This document shows positions 9,268 through 18,010 of a stretch of DNA of 64,000 nucleotides, one piece after another. The stretch covers positions 4,936,608-5,000,607 of the forward strand of contig NZ_CP025096.1 of NCBI RefSeq assembly GCF_002831565.1. The letters run 5' to 3'. The translations under genes and the position numbers were made by a program. The stretch comes from Spirosoma pollinicola (lineage in GTDB: Bacteria; Bacteroidota; Bacteroidia; Cytophagales; Spirosomataceae). The notes under the pieces were generated by a model. It saw nothing but the letters and a program-made list of their open reading frames with translations, searched no databases and was not told where the DNA came from. The first letter of the stretch is position 1; the number at the start of each line of letters is the position of its first letter.

Positions 9268-9834
9268 TTACCCTTGAGGAACAGCCACAAGGATGACTTC
9301 TTTGTCAGTGGTTTGATCTAGGGGCGACGAGGAGCCTTTCAAGGGAATAACAATGCCTCCACCGACAGTCCGTTGATAGAACTGCTTGTTGACTCGAGAC
9401 AGTTTTGAGTCAAAAACAGTACCGGCCTGTGCATCCGTGGCGGTAAGCCGATAATAGTAATCATTTAAGACGCTGCCCGTGACCTTCCTGGTAAATGTAG
9501 GTACCTCACCCGTTGGGTTATGATAATAGGAATAGGTTAGGGTGTATTGATCGCCACCCGTCTGCTTGATGACAAGGGCAAAACTGTCAATATCCAATTT
9601 ACTCTTTATGGGAAACCCCGCCTTATTGGCTGTGTGCAAGGTATCTCCAGCGACAATGTAAGTCGTGACTAAGTACCGTCCCGCAGGTCCATCGATAGTT
9701 GTCGCTGGCGATGGAGGTTGAGTTGGTCTGACTGGGTTTACAGTAGGTTGAACAGGCTGAATGGGCGCTATAGGTGCTTTAGGTCGACAGGCAAACAGGC
9801 TAACAAAAAACGAAACTAATAATAGCTTTTTCAT
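9268..9834 (-). CDS. putative lipoprotein, unknown function
   Basis: 188 residues. A signal peptide ends in a lipobox (VSLFAC, Cys16), so the mature protein should be membrane-anchored. A Pro-rich linker follows (residues 17-46, repeated PIQPV/PVRPTQPP units). The remaining ~140 residues look like a small beta-barrel or lipocalin-like fold (PAGRYLVTTYIVAGDTLHTA; YTLTYSYYHNPTGEVPTF). I recognise no named family. It stands alone between the dehalogenase-like gene and an IS1182 element. Confidence 0.7.
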   Translation of the reverse strand: MKKLLLVSFFVSLFACRPKAPIAPIQPVQPTVNPVRPTQPPSPATTIDGPAGRYLVTTYIVAGDTLHTANKAGFPIKSKLDIDSFALVIKQTGGDQYTLTYSYYHNPTGEVPTFTRKVTGSVLNDYYYRLTATDAQAGTVFDSKLSRVNKQFYQRTVGGGIVIPLKGSSSPLDQTTDKEVILVAVPQG

Positions 9835-9867
9835 GAGATGAAAAGTTTATACCGTTGAGAACCAAAC

Positions 9868-11349
9868 CTATTTAGGCTTAAATTTAGGGTTTGAACTAAT
9901 ATAATCACAGTGGCTGTTGCAAAAGTAGATCAGTATATAATAAAATTGATCAGGTACCGGTAGGGCGATTACCATTCCACTCTGTTCAATGGGTGTGAAG
10001 CGCAAATACTTCTTTAGATTGTAGGCCATGGCCGCCACATACATCACTTTGGCGGCCGCTTCCCGGCTCCGGGTATTGATTTGACGCAAGCCGTAATAGT
10101 TGATTAGGCTCCCAAGGACGGGCTCTACCGTTGCCGACCGGATTCGCATCATTCGCTTGCCAAACCGACTCGATAACCGCTTCACCATTCGCTCGTATTG
10201 GGCTTTGTAGTAGGTATGATGCAATCGCTTTTCGCTGGCTTTCTTGCCCTTACACTGCTCACGGATGGGACAACTCTTGCAATCGGAGGCCTTAGCCAGG
10301 TACCGTTTTTGGGGATTCCCCTACTTATCGACCAGCAACTTGTCAAAGGCCAAGCGTTTTCCTTGACTACACGTGTAGCTGTCGCTCTTGGTATCGTAGT
10401 GAAAGCCTGGCCGCTCATTCTTGTACTTGCCATGGGGTGAAATGAATCCAGTTAACCCTCTGATTTCCAGTTGTTCGTAATTCTCACCGGAACTGTACCC
10501 GGCGTCAGCCACTACAGTACTTACGGCTATGCCAAACCCGGTCAAACGGTCTCGCGTCGTGTCGACAATAGGCATCAGGTTGCGACTGTCGCGCCGGTCG
10601 GCCGAGTTGGCCTGAATGTGGGTAATCACGTGCTGAGACACATCGACGCTCACGCTGGCCATATACGCCAGTTGACGGGGCTTGCCCGTTTTGAAGGCAA
10701 TGCGGGCATCGGGGTCTGTGGGACTATAATGAGTGAGATTGCTCAGCAGTTGGCCCGCTTTGTTGGGCGCTGCTTTTCGAATATTGCCATGAAAGCGGTG
10801 AATGTGCTTTATGCGTTCTTCAGAAGCCGTCAATCGAGGGGCGCTCGGTTTACCTAAGGAAGCAGTAGTCTCAGACGGCCAGATGGCCGTTTTTAGCTTC
10901 AACCGACTCATCGATGCATTGGCTTTGATGTAGGCGGAATCGATCACTTGAGTATGGCCACTAACCAGTCCTTTCTGAATGCATAAGCCAACAATGTGCG
11001 TAAAGCACGTTTCGAAGACCGAAACCGGGATGCGTTGGCGGGTTCGGCAGAGCGTACTGTGCCAAGGCAAGGGCTGCTCTAACTGGTAGCCCAAAAACGC
11101 ACGAATACCCAAGTGTAAATTGGCTAGTTCCAGCAATTTACGATCTGAGGTGATGTTTTCAAAATGACTCACCAACAGTAGTTTAACAAACACCACCGGA
11201 TCAATGGATGGTCGTCCGGTGACACTATAAAAGGGCTCAAATAGTGGCCTTATGAAGCTAAAGTCGATAGTTTTGAACAGTTGCTGGTAAAAGTGGTGGG
11301 CTGGCACCAGTTTCACCAGCGAAGTTTGGATCGTGTGAACGCCTAGCAT
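9868..11349 (-). pseudogene. IS1182-family transposase with in-frame amber stop
   Basis: A DDE transposase of about 493 codons broken by one TAG at 10321-10323. Both halves are in the same frame. The upstream part ends SYTCSQGKRLAFDKLLVDK; the downstream part resumes GNPQKRYLAKASDCKSCPIR, aligning with the Cys cluster of the intact copies, and ends at 9868. The N-terminal part has GRPSIDPVVFVKLLLVSHF and CRTRQRIPVSVFETCF; the catalytic Asp motifs are QVIDSAYIKANAS and VVADAGYSSGENY. The stop codon of the gene lies 42 bp outside the left inverted repeat, so the last residues are encoded by flanking DNA. Probably inactive unless the stop is read through. Confidence 0.88.
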
Positions 11350-11398
11350 AGGCTAACAACTAATCTATCCTTCAATGAGTTACTTTTGCAACAGCCAC
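9910..11398 (-). mobile_element. IS1182-family insertion sequence, copy 3, degenerate
   Basis: A 1489-bp element with inverted ends GTGGCTGTTGCAAAAGTA (starting at 9910 and ending at 11398). It is related to, but clearly different from, the two other IS1182 elements here. The flanking 4-mers are CACA and ATCA, so no clean target duplication remains. The only gene carries an internal stop. Confidence 0.88.
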
Positions 11399-11484
11399 AT
11401 CAGTTATACAACCTGCCTAGAAATAGTACAATTATTGATTCCGATACAAAAGTGACCATCGGGGTGATTTGTTCAGGTTTTTAG

Positions 11485-12279
11485 TTAATTGCCCGGACGA
11501 TTCATCACTTTGCTTAAGACTAATTCATACGCCTGGGGAGAAACGCTCACTTCACCCCAATACGGATGGTCTAACGCCGCGATCAGAAAGATCAGCAGTC
11601 CAATCACGGCCGCCAGTAAACTCACCAGCACCCCATGAAACCAGAAGGACTTGACCACAAATAAGTAACCGAACGTTAACGTTAACAGGGCGCCTAGTAA
11701 CACCACGTACCAAATCACACCCGGTACACTCCCGCTGATGGACTCAGCCCGTAACCGACGCAGTTCGACCAACGAATTAAACGTCCGAATCGCTTCCTGG
11801 TGAAGGATCTTACCCGTTTCGGTGGTGGGCTCAAAGGCCATCAAGGGCCCCTGCAAGCCAACCAATTCCGCCGACTCGCCGTCATGGATAAAGCCCTGCC
11901 GCTGTAAGGGCCACGACTGCTCGATGATAAACCGGGTGTAAGTCCGTAACTGAGTTCGCAGCTGGATTCGCTCCGGGAGGGGATACCCGGCCAGATCCCG
12001 GTACAACACCGCCAAACTAGCCGCTTCTTGGGAAGCTAGTCCCGTGGCCTGGGTGTAATTCGTCCAGGTAGCTACCGTGAGCAGGCCCAGCAATAAACCA
12101 TACAGCACCGTTACCCCCGAAAAGAACCAGCCCACCGTGCCGTTGTCAATTAGGGTAGCCAACGTGCCTGCATTCAGGCGACGGTGGATCAGGCGTAGGC
12201 CTACCAAGGCCAGGCTCACGAAGCCACTCATGGTCAAGAAGGCAAACAGCCAGGTGGGCAAGTTATAGAGCCAGATCAT
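11485..12279 (-). CDS. DUF4239 (bestrophin-like) membrane protein
   Basis: About 264 residues from the chosen ATG at 12279 (MIWLYNLPTWLFAFLTMSGF). There are two transmembrane helices near the N-terminus, a soluble helical middle (ASQEAASLAVLYRDLAGYPL; LRTQLRTYTRFIIEQSWP) and two C-terminal helices (GVIWYVVLLGALLTLTFGYL; VSLLAAVIGLLIFLIAALD). This is the layout of DUF4239/bestrophin-like proteins, proposed to be channel-like; function is unproven. The frame stays open upstream to 12558, but that extension runs into the inverted repeat of an IS and is low-quality sequence, so I reject it. An ATG at 12339 is the alternative start. Confidence 0.75.
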   Translation of the reverse strand: MIWLYNLPTWLFAFLTMSGFVSLALVGLRLIHRRLNAGTLATLIDNGTVGWFFSGVTVLYGLLLGLLTVATWTNYTQATGLASQEAASLAVLYRDLAGYPLPERIQLRTQLRTYTRFIIEQSWPLQRQGFIHDGESAELVGLQGPLMAFEPTTETGKILHQEAIRTFNSLVELRRLRAESISGSVPGVIWYVVLLGALLTLTFGYLFVVKSFWFHGVLVSLLAAVIGLLIFLIAALDHPYWGEVSVSPQAYELVLSKVMNRPGN

Positions 12280-12530
12280 AAAAAGTCCGTTGTCGTCGAC
12301 CGCATGGATCAGCGGGGACCAGTTGGGTGGTTGTGGCATGGGTTCATCCAGATGGCAGGGAGTAGGCCACCAGCACCAGGGGTAGATACAACCAAGGGGT
12401 GGGAATTGTTTGACGGCAAGCCGTTGCCTAGTCCTTGGCTGATTAGTAAACTCCTGTTTTATATTGAGTAGAGATTCTTCTACTAAACATTTCAGGGTCT
12501 GTCGAGGCTTATGGCATTTTACAAACGTCC

Positions 12531-14209
12531 GTGGCTGTTGCACAACTCTGCTTCCCAAATCGATTTTTCAACATCTGACTTGGCGAATAAGATTTTCTAC
12601 CATCGTCTGCCTTATTAGTTGAAAAAAAGCACGCTAAAGCCTAGAAAAGTGTCTTGAAAAGACAATGACCATTCCACCTTTAGGGCTATGGCTTGGCTGA
12701 GAGTGGACTTGGTGGTGAACTTCATATACTTCTTCAGGTTGAAGGCAATAGCCGCCATCAGCATCACTTTGTGAGCCCCCGCTTTACCCCGTACATTGAT
12801 CTTTCGTAACCCATTGTACTCTACCAGACTACCTAGGACCGGCTCCACCGTTCGTTGGCGAAGCCGTTTCATGCGTTTGCCCCGCTGACTTTGCTGGCGC
12901 TCCAGAGCTCGACGGTAGAAGGGATCATAGGCCGTTCGGATAATTTGTCGGTATTGACTCTTTGGCACACAGGTGGCTTTGAGCGGACACTGTTTGCAGT
13001 CCTGGTAATTCGCCCGATAGATCTTCCACAACCCGGTTTCAGCGTAGCTGGCAAAGGTCTTGAAAGGCAATCGCTTGCCAGCTGAACAAGTAAAGTAATC
13101 CCCCTCAGAATCATAAGAAAAGCCTTCGATTTGAGGCTTATAGTGGCCGAAGACAGGTATCCAACCCGTTATATTCCATCCTTCCAGCAAGGCGTAGTTA
13201 CTACCGTTTGAGTAGCCCGTGTCAGCCAATACCTCTTCTAAACGTAGCTCATTGGCTACCAGCCGCTGCTGAAGCTTGAGGGCAATATCCGGCAAGTATT
13301 GGCTGTCCCGGCCATCAGCAAAATCGGCCTGCACATGACTAATGACGCCTTCGGCCGTATCGACTGCCAAGCTACAATGGTAGTTGAGTTTGCGGGCTTT
13401 GCCGGGCTTGACCGAGATACGAGCATCGGGATCGGTAGGGCTATAGTGCGTCTTATTACTCAGCAATTGAGCTTTTGTGTTGCTGGCTCCTAGATTAGCA
13501 GGTGCACTCTTTAATTTTTGCTGGTGCTTTTTCAACTGTCTCAACTGATGATCGGACGCCGTAATAATCGATCCAGGGTGGCGGTTGCTGGGTTCAAGTA
13601 TCGTGTCCACTCCCTGATTCTGATCCTCGACCGATTGGACCAGCCTAGGACCGGGCAAGTTGGGTTGTTTTTCTAGTAGACTTTCCATGGAAGCATTGGC
13701 TTTAACAGGAGCCGAGTCAATGGCTACTCTGCGGCCCGCCACCATGTTGTTGGCTACACAAAGATTGAATACTTTGTCGAAGAGTAGCTCAAAAAGTGCT
13801 TCTGGGTAAAGTTGGCGGGTACGGCTCAGCGTGGAGTGCCAGGGTAAAGGCTCATCCAGGTTGTAGCCCAAGAAAAACAGCATATCCATGCGCATGGAGC
13901 AATGCTCAATCAACTTTCTGTCAGACGTAATATTCTCCAGATAGCCGATGAGCATGAACTTGAAGAATACGACGGGGTCAATTGAAGGATTGCCGGTTGA
14001 GCCATAACAGTCTTTGGTCTGTTCGTACAGGAAAGTAAGGTCAAGCGTCTCCTTCAACCGACGGTAAAAGTTGTGCTTGGGGATACAGTTGGAAAGCTGA
14101 AACGAAGTAATGAGTTTTTCGCGGTCGTTTTTTCTGCCTTGCATAGCTGAAGATACGAAAACTCAACCTATTCCAAGTTCTAGGTACTGTATAGTTGTGC
14201 AACAGCCAC
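12531..14209 (-). mobile_element. IS1182-family insertion sequence, copy 2
   Basis: A 1679-bp element with ends GTGGCTGTTGCACAACTCTG at the left and GTTGTGCAACAGCCAC at the right. It has a 4-bp target duplication, GTCC, at 12527-12530 and 14210-14213. It is in the opposite orientation to copy 1. The insertion point is exactly the loop of an 18-bp palindrome. Confidence 0.94.
12615..14144 (-). CDS. IS1182-family transposase
   Basis: A 509-residue intact DDE transposase, nearly the same as the one at 6498-8027 (same length; shared blocks such as GNPSIDPVVFFKFMLI, VAIDSAPVKANASME and NKTHYSPTDPDARIS). The catalytic Asp residues lie in VAIDSAPVK and LADTGYSNG, with the Glu in RTVEPVLGSL. The two copies differ by scattered substitutions, mostly in the variable linker around residues 155-210. 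They are therefore related but separately diverged elements, not a recent duplication. Confidence 0.95.
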   Translation of the reverse strand: MQGRKNDREKLITSFQLSNCIPKHNFYRRLKETLDLTFLYEQTKDCYGSTGNPSIDPVVFFKFMLIGYLENITSDRKLIEHCSMRMDMLFFLGYNLDEPLPWHSTLSRTRQLYPEALFELLFDKVFNLCVANNMVAGRRVAIDSAPVKANASMESLLEKQPNLPGPRLVQSVEDQNQGVDTILEPSNRHPGSIITASDHQLRQLKKHQQKLKSAPANLGASNTKAQLLSNKTHYSPTDPDARISVKPGKARKLNYHCSLAVDTAEGVISHVQADFADGRDSQYLPDIALKLQQRLVANELRLEEVLADTGYSNGSNYALLEGWNITGWIPVFGHYKPQIEGFSYDSEGDYFTCSAGKRLPFKTFASYAETGLWKIYRANYQDCKQCPLKATCVPKSQYRQIIRTAYDPFYRRALERQQSQRGKRMKRLRQRTVEPVLGSLVEYNGLRKINVRGKAGAHKVMLMAAIAFNLKKYMKFTTKSTLSQAIALKVEWSLSFQDTFLGFSVLFFN

Positions 14210-14293
14210 GTCCGTTTGTAAAATGCCATAAAGGGGTATATTTAAGAAATCAGACCGTGGAACATCTGTTTTCTACGTGATAAGGGTTATCGT

Positions 14294-14954
14294 ATGAATT
14301 ACATCTGTTACTACCGGGTATCCACGAAAGCCCAAGGCCGCTCCGGGCTTGGCCTGGGGGATAAACGGTCTATTGTGAATCAGTATTTCCAAGATGGGGA
14401 TAAACTTTTGTTGGAATTTACCGAAGTTGAGTCCGGCAAAAAGGGCGACCGGCCAAAGCTTCAGGAGGCTATCCGAGCTTGTCAGCAATGGGGGGGCGAA
14501 ATTATTGATTGCAAAGCTCGACCGGCTCAGTCGGAATGTAGCCTTCGTGATGACGCTACGGGATTCAGGCGTTGATTTTGTCGCCTGCGATTTGCCGGAT
14601 GCCAATACGCTTACGGTTGGTATGATGGTTACGTTTGCCCAATATGAAGCGGAGCGCACTTCCGAACGTACCCGTGCTGCCCTGACTCAAAAGAAGGTGC
14701 AAGGTTTTAAACTAGGTAAACCAGAGAACCTGACCTTAGAGGCCATTCAAAAGGGTGAAGCAATTAGAGTAACAAATGCGCTAACTCATAAAGCTAACGT
14801 TCAAGCTACGGAGCTGGCTACACTCTACCGGAATAATGGCATGACCTATGCTGAAATAGCTGACAAGTTGAACCAGACACATTACCAGACCAGACGGAAC
14901 AAACAATTTGATGGTAAAGCGATATATCGATTGCTTCAACGAGTGAAAATGTAA
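14294..14954 (+). pseudogene. serine site-specific recombinase, frameshifted
   Basis: Resolvase/invertase-type serine recombinase. The first frame gives MNYICYYRVSTKAQGRSGLG, with the catalytic Ser in YRVST, and runs to IRACQQWGGE. The second frame carries LLIAKLDRLSRNVAFVMTLR, the long E helix (GMMVTFAQYEAERTSERTRA) and a C-terminal HTH-like part (NGMTYAEIADKLN). The switch is at a run of seven G at 14490-14496. With six G the gene reads through as CQQWGAKLLIAKLDRLSRN, giving 219 residues, a normal resolvase size. It is either a pseudogene, a phase-variable or slippage site, or a sequencing error in the homopolymer. It adjoins the palindrome split by the IS. Confidence 0.85.
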
Positions 14955-15007
14955 TTCACTACAAATCGACTACACTATAAAATAGTTTCAATACCATAAT
15001 ACATTCA

Positions 15008-16111
15008 ATGCTCAAAAAAATGATATTTCCATACACCGCACAAGAATTAGATGATGTACTAAAAGCTTGTATTGAGCTTAAAGAATATCGTCCAGAGGAT
15101 TATATATATACAGGAAATATTTCTGTAGGTGAACCAGATGATGTACCGATATAGCAGTTAAAACAAAAATTGAAGTACATAGCGAACTTAAATATATTTC
15201 TTTTAGAAGATTTAGGTCATGGACATGATAATATAGAGTATTTTCAAATTGGGCCTTATGCCAAAAAATTTATCACTGAAGGTGGATTCGAAAAGTATTT
15301 TGAAAACTTACTCAATGAACAAGAAATAAGTAAAAAGAAAGACACTATTTCTGTGACCCATGAATCAAGTCAATGTGATTATGTTATCATAACGGCATTA
15401 GAAGAAGATGAAATGGAAAGAATAATACCAGTTTTTACCAAAGTTGGAAATATTAAAAATGACAGACATTTAATTGAATATGGGTATCTAACATCGAATA
15501 AGGATAAAAGAATTGCTTGGTCGTCTCAACAAGCTACCGGTATGGTAGATGCTTCTATTCTTGCAGCAGAGATGATTATCCGGTTTAATCCTAAGTTCTT
15601 AATAATGCCAGGAGTCTTAGGTGGAAAGCCAGAAGATACTAATATTGGCGATATTGTTGTTTCAACCAAGGTATTTACTGTTGATAAAGGAAAATTTAAT
15701 GAAAATGATTTTAAAAGGGAGATTGAAGCTGATAATACAAATAGCTCTTATATCACTGCATTTCACAGGAACAAAAATAAAATAATTAATTACATAAAAG
15801 ATAGTGATCCAACTAGAAAAAATAGTATAAATATTCATTTTGAGCCTGTAGCCTGTGTTAGACAAGTGATTAATAAAAAATCTTTTTTTATTGAAAATAT
15901 CGTTACAATCGAGAGAAAAGCAATTGCTTTAGAAATGGAAAGTTATGGTATTGCTAGAGCTTGTGAATTAATAAATGATGGCAAAACAATTCCATTAATA
16001 ATAAAATCTGTAATGGATAATACACAAAATAAAAATGATGGAGCAAAAACATACGCTGCTTGGACAAGCGCAATGTTTGTCATTTTTATACTGGAAAATG
16101 ATTTAATCTAA
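15008..16111 (+). pseudogene. nucleoside phosphorylase-like protein split by TAG
   Basis: An AT-rich gene unlike its neighbours in base composition, suggesting transfer. Reading from ATG 15008, a 48-codon segment (MIFPYTAQELDDVLKACIEL) meets TAG at 15152-15154. The same frame then continues (QLKQKLKYIANLNIFLLEDL; IEYFQIGPYAKKFITEGGFE) as what looks like a single small N-terminal domain. From about residue 120 the protein has the phosphorylase/nucleosidase superfamily fold: YVIITALEEDEMERIIPVF, FLIMPGVLGGKPEDTNIGDI, the ligand-binding ALEMESYGIARACE and IIKSVMDNTQ. Such domains occur as metabolic hydrolases and as nucleotide-degrading effectors in defence systems. The downstream part could be expressed from a TTG at 15170. 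Function is unproven. Confidence 0.7.
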
Positions 16112-16266
16112 AAAAGGGAGAATCATCTTTTCGAAATTAGATAGTAATAGACGGACGTTGCGACAGAGTCTGCGACTGAACCTTGAGCGGGATTGGTATC
16201 AGTAGCAACATTCAAGTGGATGTCTAACTTCTTTTTTGGGCTTTGAGATGGTTTATACTTTCAACC

Positions 16267-16878
16267 TTAGTTGTACTTATTGATAGCTGTGGCTAATTCG
16301 TCAAATTGTGCACGTTGAGCCCCCACTTGCATCAGTCGTTACAACGTAATGGTTTTCTGAGTGGGACATACATCGTTTAGGATCGATTTATTAAGGGTAA
16401 AAAATGTCCATTGATCCAAATTGAGTGGATTGATAGTCGGTTTATCCTGGTGATGAAGTAAGCAAAACACATATAAATCCGACTGTCGTTTTACTTGGTT
16501 GCTATACTAGCCAACTGCTGCATCCCATCCTAAAGTAGGGCGAATACCAAAACTGATGGAAGAGAGCTTTTTATGATACCATGACTGCAAATAGGCTGCG
16601 GATTTAACTTCAATTTGCAAACCTGTACTTGTCATCAAGTCAAATGAATCCCATTCGGTTCGTAACGACGATGCAATACCCAGCGCTTGAGTTACCAGGT
16701 ATTCAGCCAGTTTTCCGCGTAATGTATTGTTGACTAAGTCAGAAGATGACCAACGCCAAAAGTCAAGAAGCGTAGTGTCCAGTAGCCGTCCTTTGGAGTG
16801 AAAGTGCTCATCTCCAGTTTTGATTTTTATCTTAAGAGCATCATATCCAGCAAGGTCATCATGAGGCTTTTGGTCCAT
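16267..16878 (-). pseudogene. PD-(D/E)XK-like nuclease-fold protein, broken
   Basis: The first 123 codons are open (LLDTTLLDFWRWSSSDLVNN; LRGKLAEYLVTQALG; EWDSFDLMTSTGLQIEVKSA), then a TAG at 16507-16509 interrupts. The same frame continues with clearly coding sequence (NQVKRQSDLYVFCLLHHQDK; LNLDQWTFFTLNKSILND) to a TAA after QKTITL, then a short tail ending at 16267. The D...IEVK spacing resembles the PD-(D/E)XK nuclease core (inference). Proteins of this kind are usually about 200 residues and uncharacterised. Two stops in one frame make it a decayed gene. It lies between the broken phosphorylase gene and the toxin-antitoxin-like pair. Confidence 0.72.
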
Positions 16879-17078
16879 AATATAACTAAGAATTATACTT
16901 GATAATAAGCATCCAACTGCGGCAACTTACTACTAGGGGAAATATTACGTGAGCGACGAACGCGTTGATTGTGTCTAACAAAGAGATGTAGCTTGACATG
17001 GCTTTTAGAGGATAGCTGAAGGGTTCAGTTGATTTACTTGAAGATAGCCGCTACCTTCGCCCAATACTTAACTTTAAA

Positions 17079-17579
17079 GTGAATAATTTTGTAACGATTC
17101 GATTATTCAAAACGTTTAAACAGGTAACTTACTATACCTTTTTGGTAGAAGGTAGGGAGCAATCTGAAACTGATACTTTCTTTGCTCGTTTTGAAAATGA
17201 CCTTGCTTTAGCCAACGATTTGAATCTATTAGTGGCATGGATTGGGGAAATTGGCCAGAACCGTGGAGCCAAAAGTCGCTACTTCCGCTTTGAGAATGAT
17301 GCGTTGGCTTTACCACCTCCGGCTAAGATCATGGCTGAGTTGGGTAATAGCTATTGCCAATTTCGCTTGTATTGTATTCGGCTATCGGATGAGATTGTCA
17401 TCTTGGCCAATGGTGGACGAAAAACGAGTCAGACAGTGCAGAATAGTCCAGAACTGATGACTCACTTCCGATTTGCCAATAAAATGGCTCAACAATTAAT
17501 CGAGTTGATCCAATCCGGCGAACTGGTGCTGGATGGCAAACAGATAGCGAATCTAGAAACGATTGAACTACTCGATTGA
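17079..17579 (+). CDS. putative toxin of a toxin-antitoxin pair
   Basis: 166 residues, starting at GTG 17079 because there is no earlier in-frame ATG. The C-terminal half resembles RelE/HigB-type toxins in pattern (YCQFRLYCIRLSDEIVILAN, then GGRKTSQTVQN and HFRFANKMAQQLIEL). The N-terminal half is not recognised. The stop is 12 bp before the ATG of a small XRE-type HTH gene, the usual toxin-first (HigBA-like) order. The family call is by gene order and weak motif similarity, so it could instead be another partner of the HTH protein. If correct, it would cleave or inhibit mRNA/translation and be neutralised by the HTH protein. Confidence 0.6.
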   Translation: MNNFVTIRLFKTFKQVTYYTFLVEGREQSETDTFFARFENDLALANDLNLLVAWIGEIGQNRGAKSRYFRFENDALALPPPAKIMAELGNSYCQFRLYCIRLSDEIVILANGGRKTSQTVQNSPELMTHFRFANKMAQQLIELIQSGELVLDGKQIANLETIELLD

Positions 17580-17591
17580 TTGAACTTATAT

Positions 17592-17864
17592 ATGGACGCA
17601 TTCGACCGTATTACCGCCCGAACGCCCAATGAGACCCGGCGTTTAGTCACTAAGATGCTAGATGTAGCTGATCGCATTCATGCTATTCTTGAGCAAAAGG
17701 GCATGAGCCAGAAAGACTTAGCCGTTGCTCTCCACAAATCAGAATCCGAAATCAGCAAATGGGTCAGTGGGACGCATAATCTAGAGCTGAAAACCATCGT
17801 TCGGATTGAAGAAGCCCTGGGTGAAGATATTTTAACCGTGCCTAAGTCTCAAGCCCTAGCTTAG
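17592..17864 (+). CDS. XRE-family HTH protein, likely antitoxin
   Basis: About 90 residues from ATG 17592. An in-frame TTG at 17580 is a weaker alternative start. Residues ~38-80 form a typical Cro/C1-type helix-turn-helix (KGMSQKDLAVALHKSESEIS, KWVSGTHNLELKTIVRIEEA). It directly follows the putative toxin gene with a 12-bp gap, so they should be co-transcribed. Antitoxins of this kind bind the toxin and repress their own promoter; here that is inferred from organisation. Confidence 0.75.
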   Translation: MDAFDRITARTPNETRRLVTKMLDVADRIHAILEQKGMSQKDLAVALHKSESEISKWVSGTHNLELKTIVRIEEALGEDILTVPKSQALA

Positions 17865-18010
17865 TAGCTTTCACCAATAATCTTGTTACTGTGTAGACCA
17901 ACGTTTGTATGTGAACAAAATAACTATTTACCGCTCATTCCGGGGCTTTCAAATTGACAAACATTTTGGGACAGGCCCTGAATAACTAGTCAGAGCCTGC
18001 TCCAAGGGTG

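Larger units (their letters stand above)
12509..14231. repeat. 18-bp palindrome split by an IS
   Basis: The left arm TTATGGCATTTTACAAAC is at 12509-12526; its exact inverse is at 14214-14231. The 4 bases between the arms, GTCC, appear on both sides of the IS as its target duplication. The uninterrupted site was therefore an 18-bp perfect stem with a 4-base loop, lying between the DUF4239 gene and the divergent serine recombinase gene. Confidence 0.85.

Noticed and set aside
11485..12558. Longer DUF4239 protein starting at 12558
   Set aside because: The extra N-terminus is read from the IS terminal repeat and a non-coding stretch with unusual composition; the family-like sequence starts near 12279.
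9868..16878. Genome-wide reassignment or suppression of TAG
   Set aside because: TAG ends apparently normal genes here (for example at 24118-24120), and the interrupted genes also carry a TAA or a frameshift, so decay is simpler.
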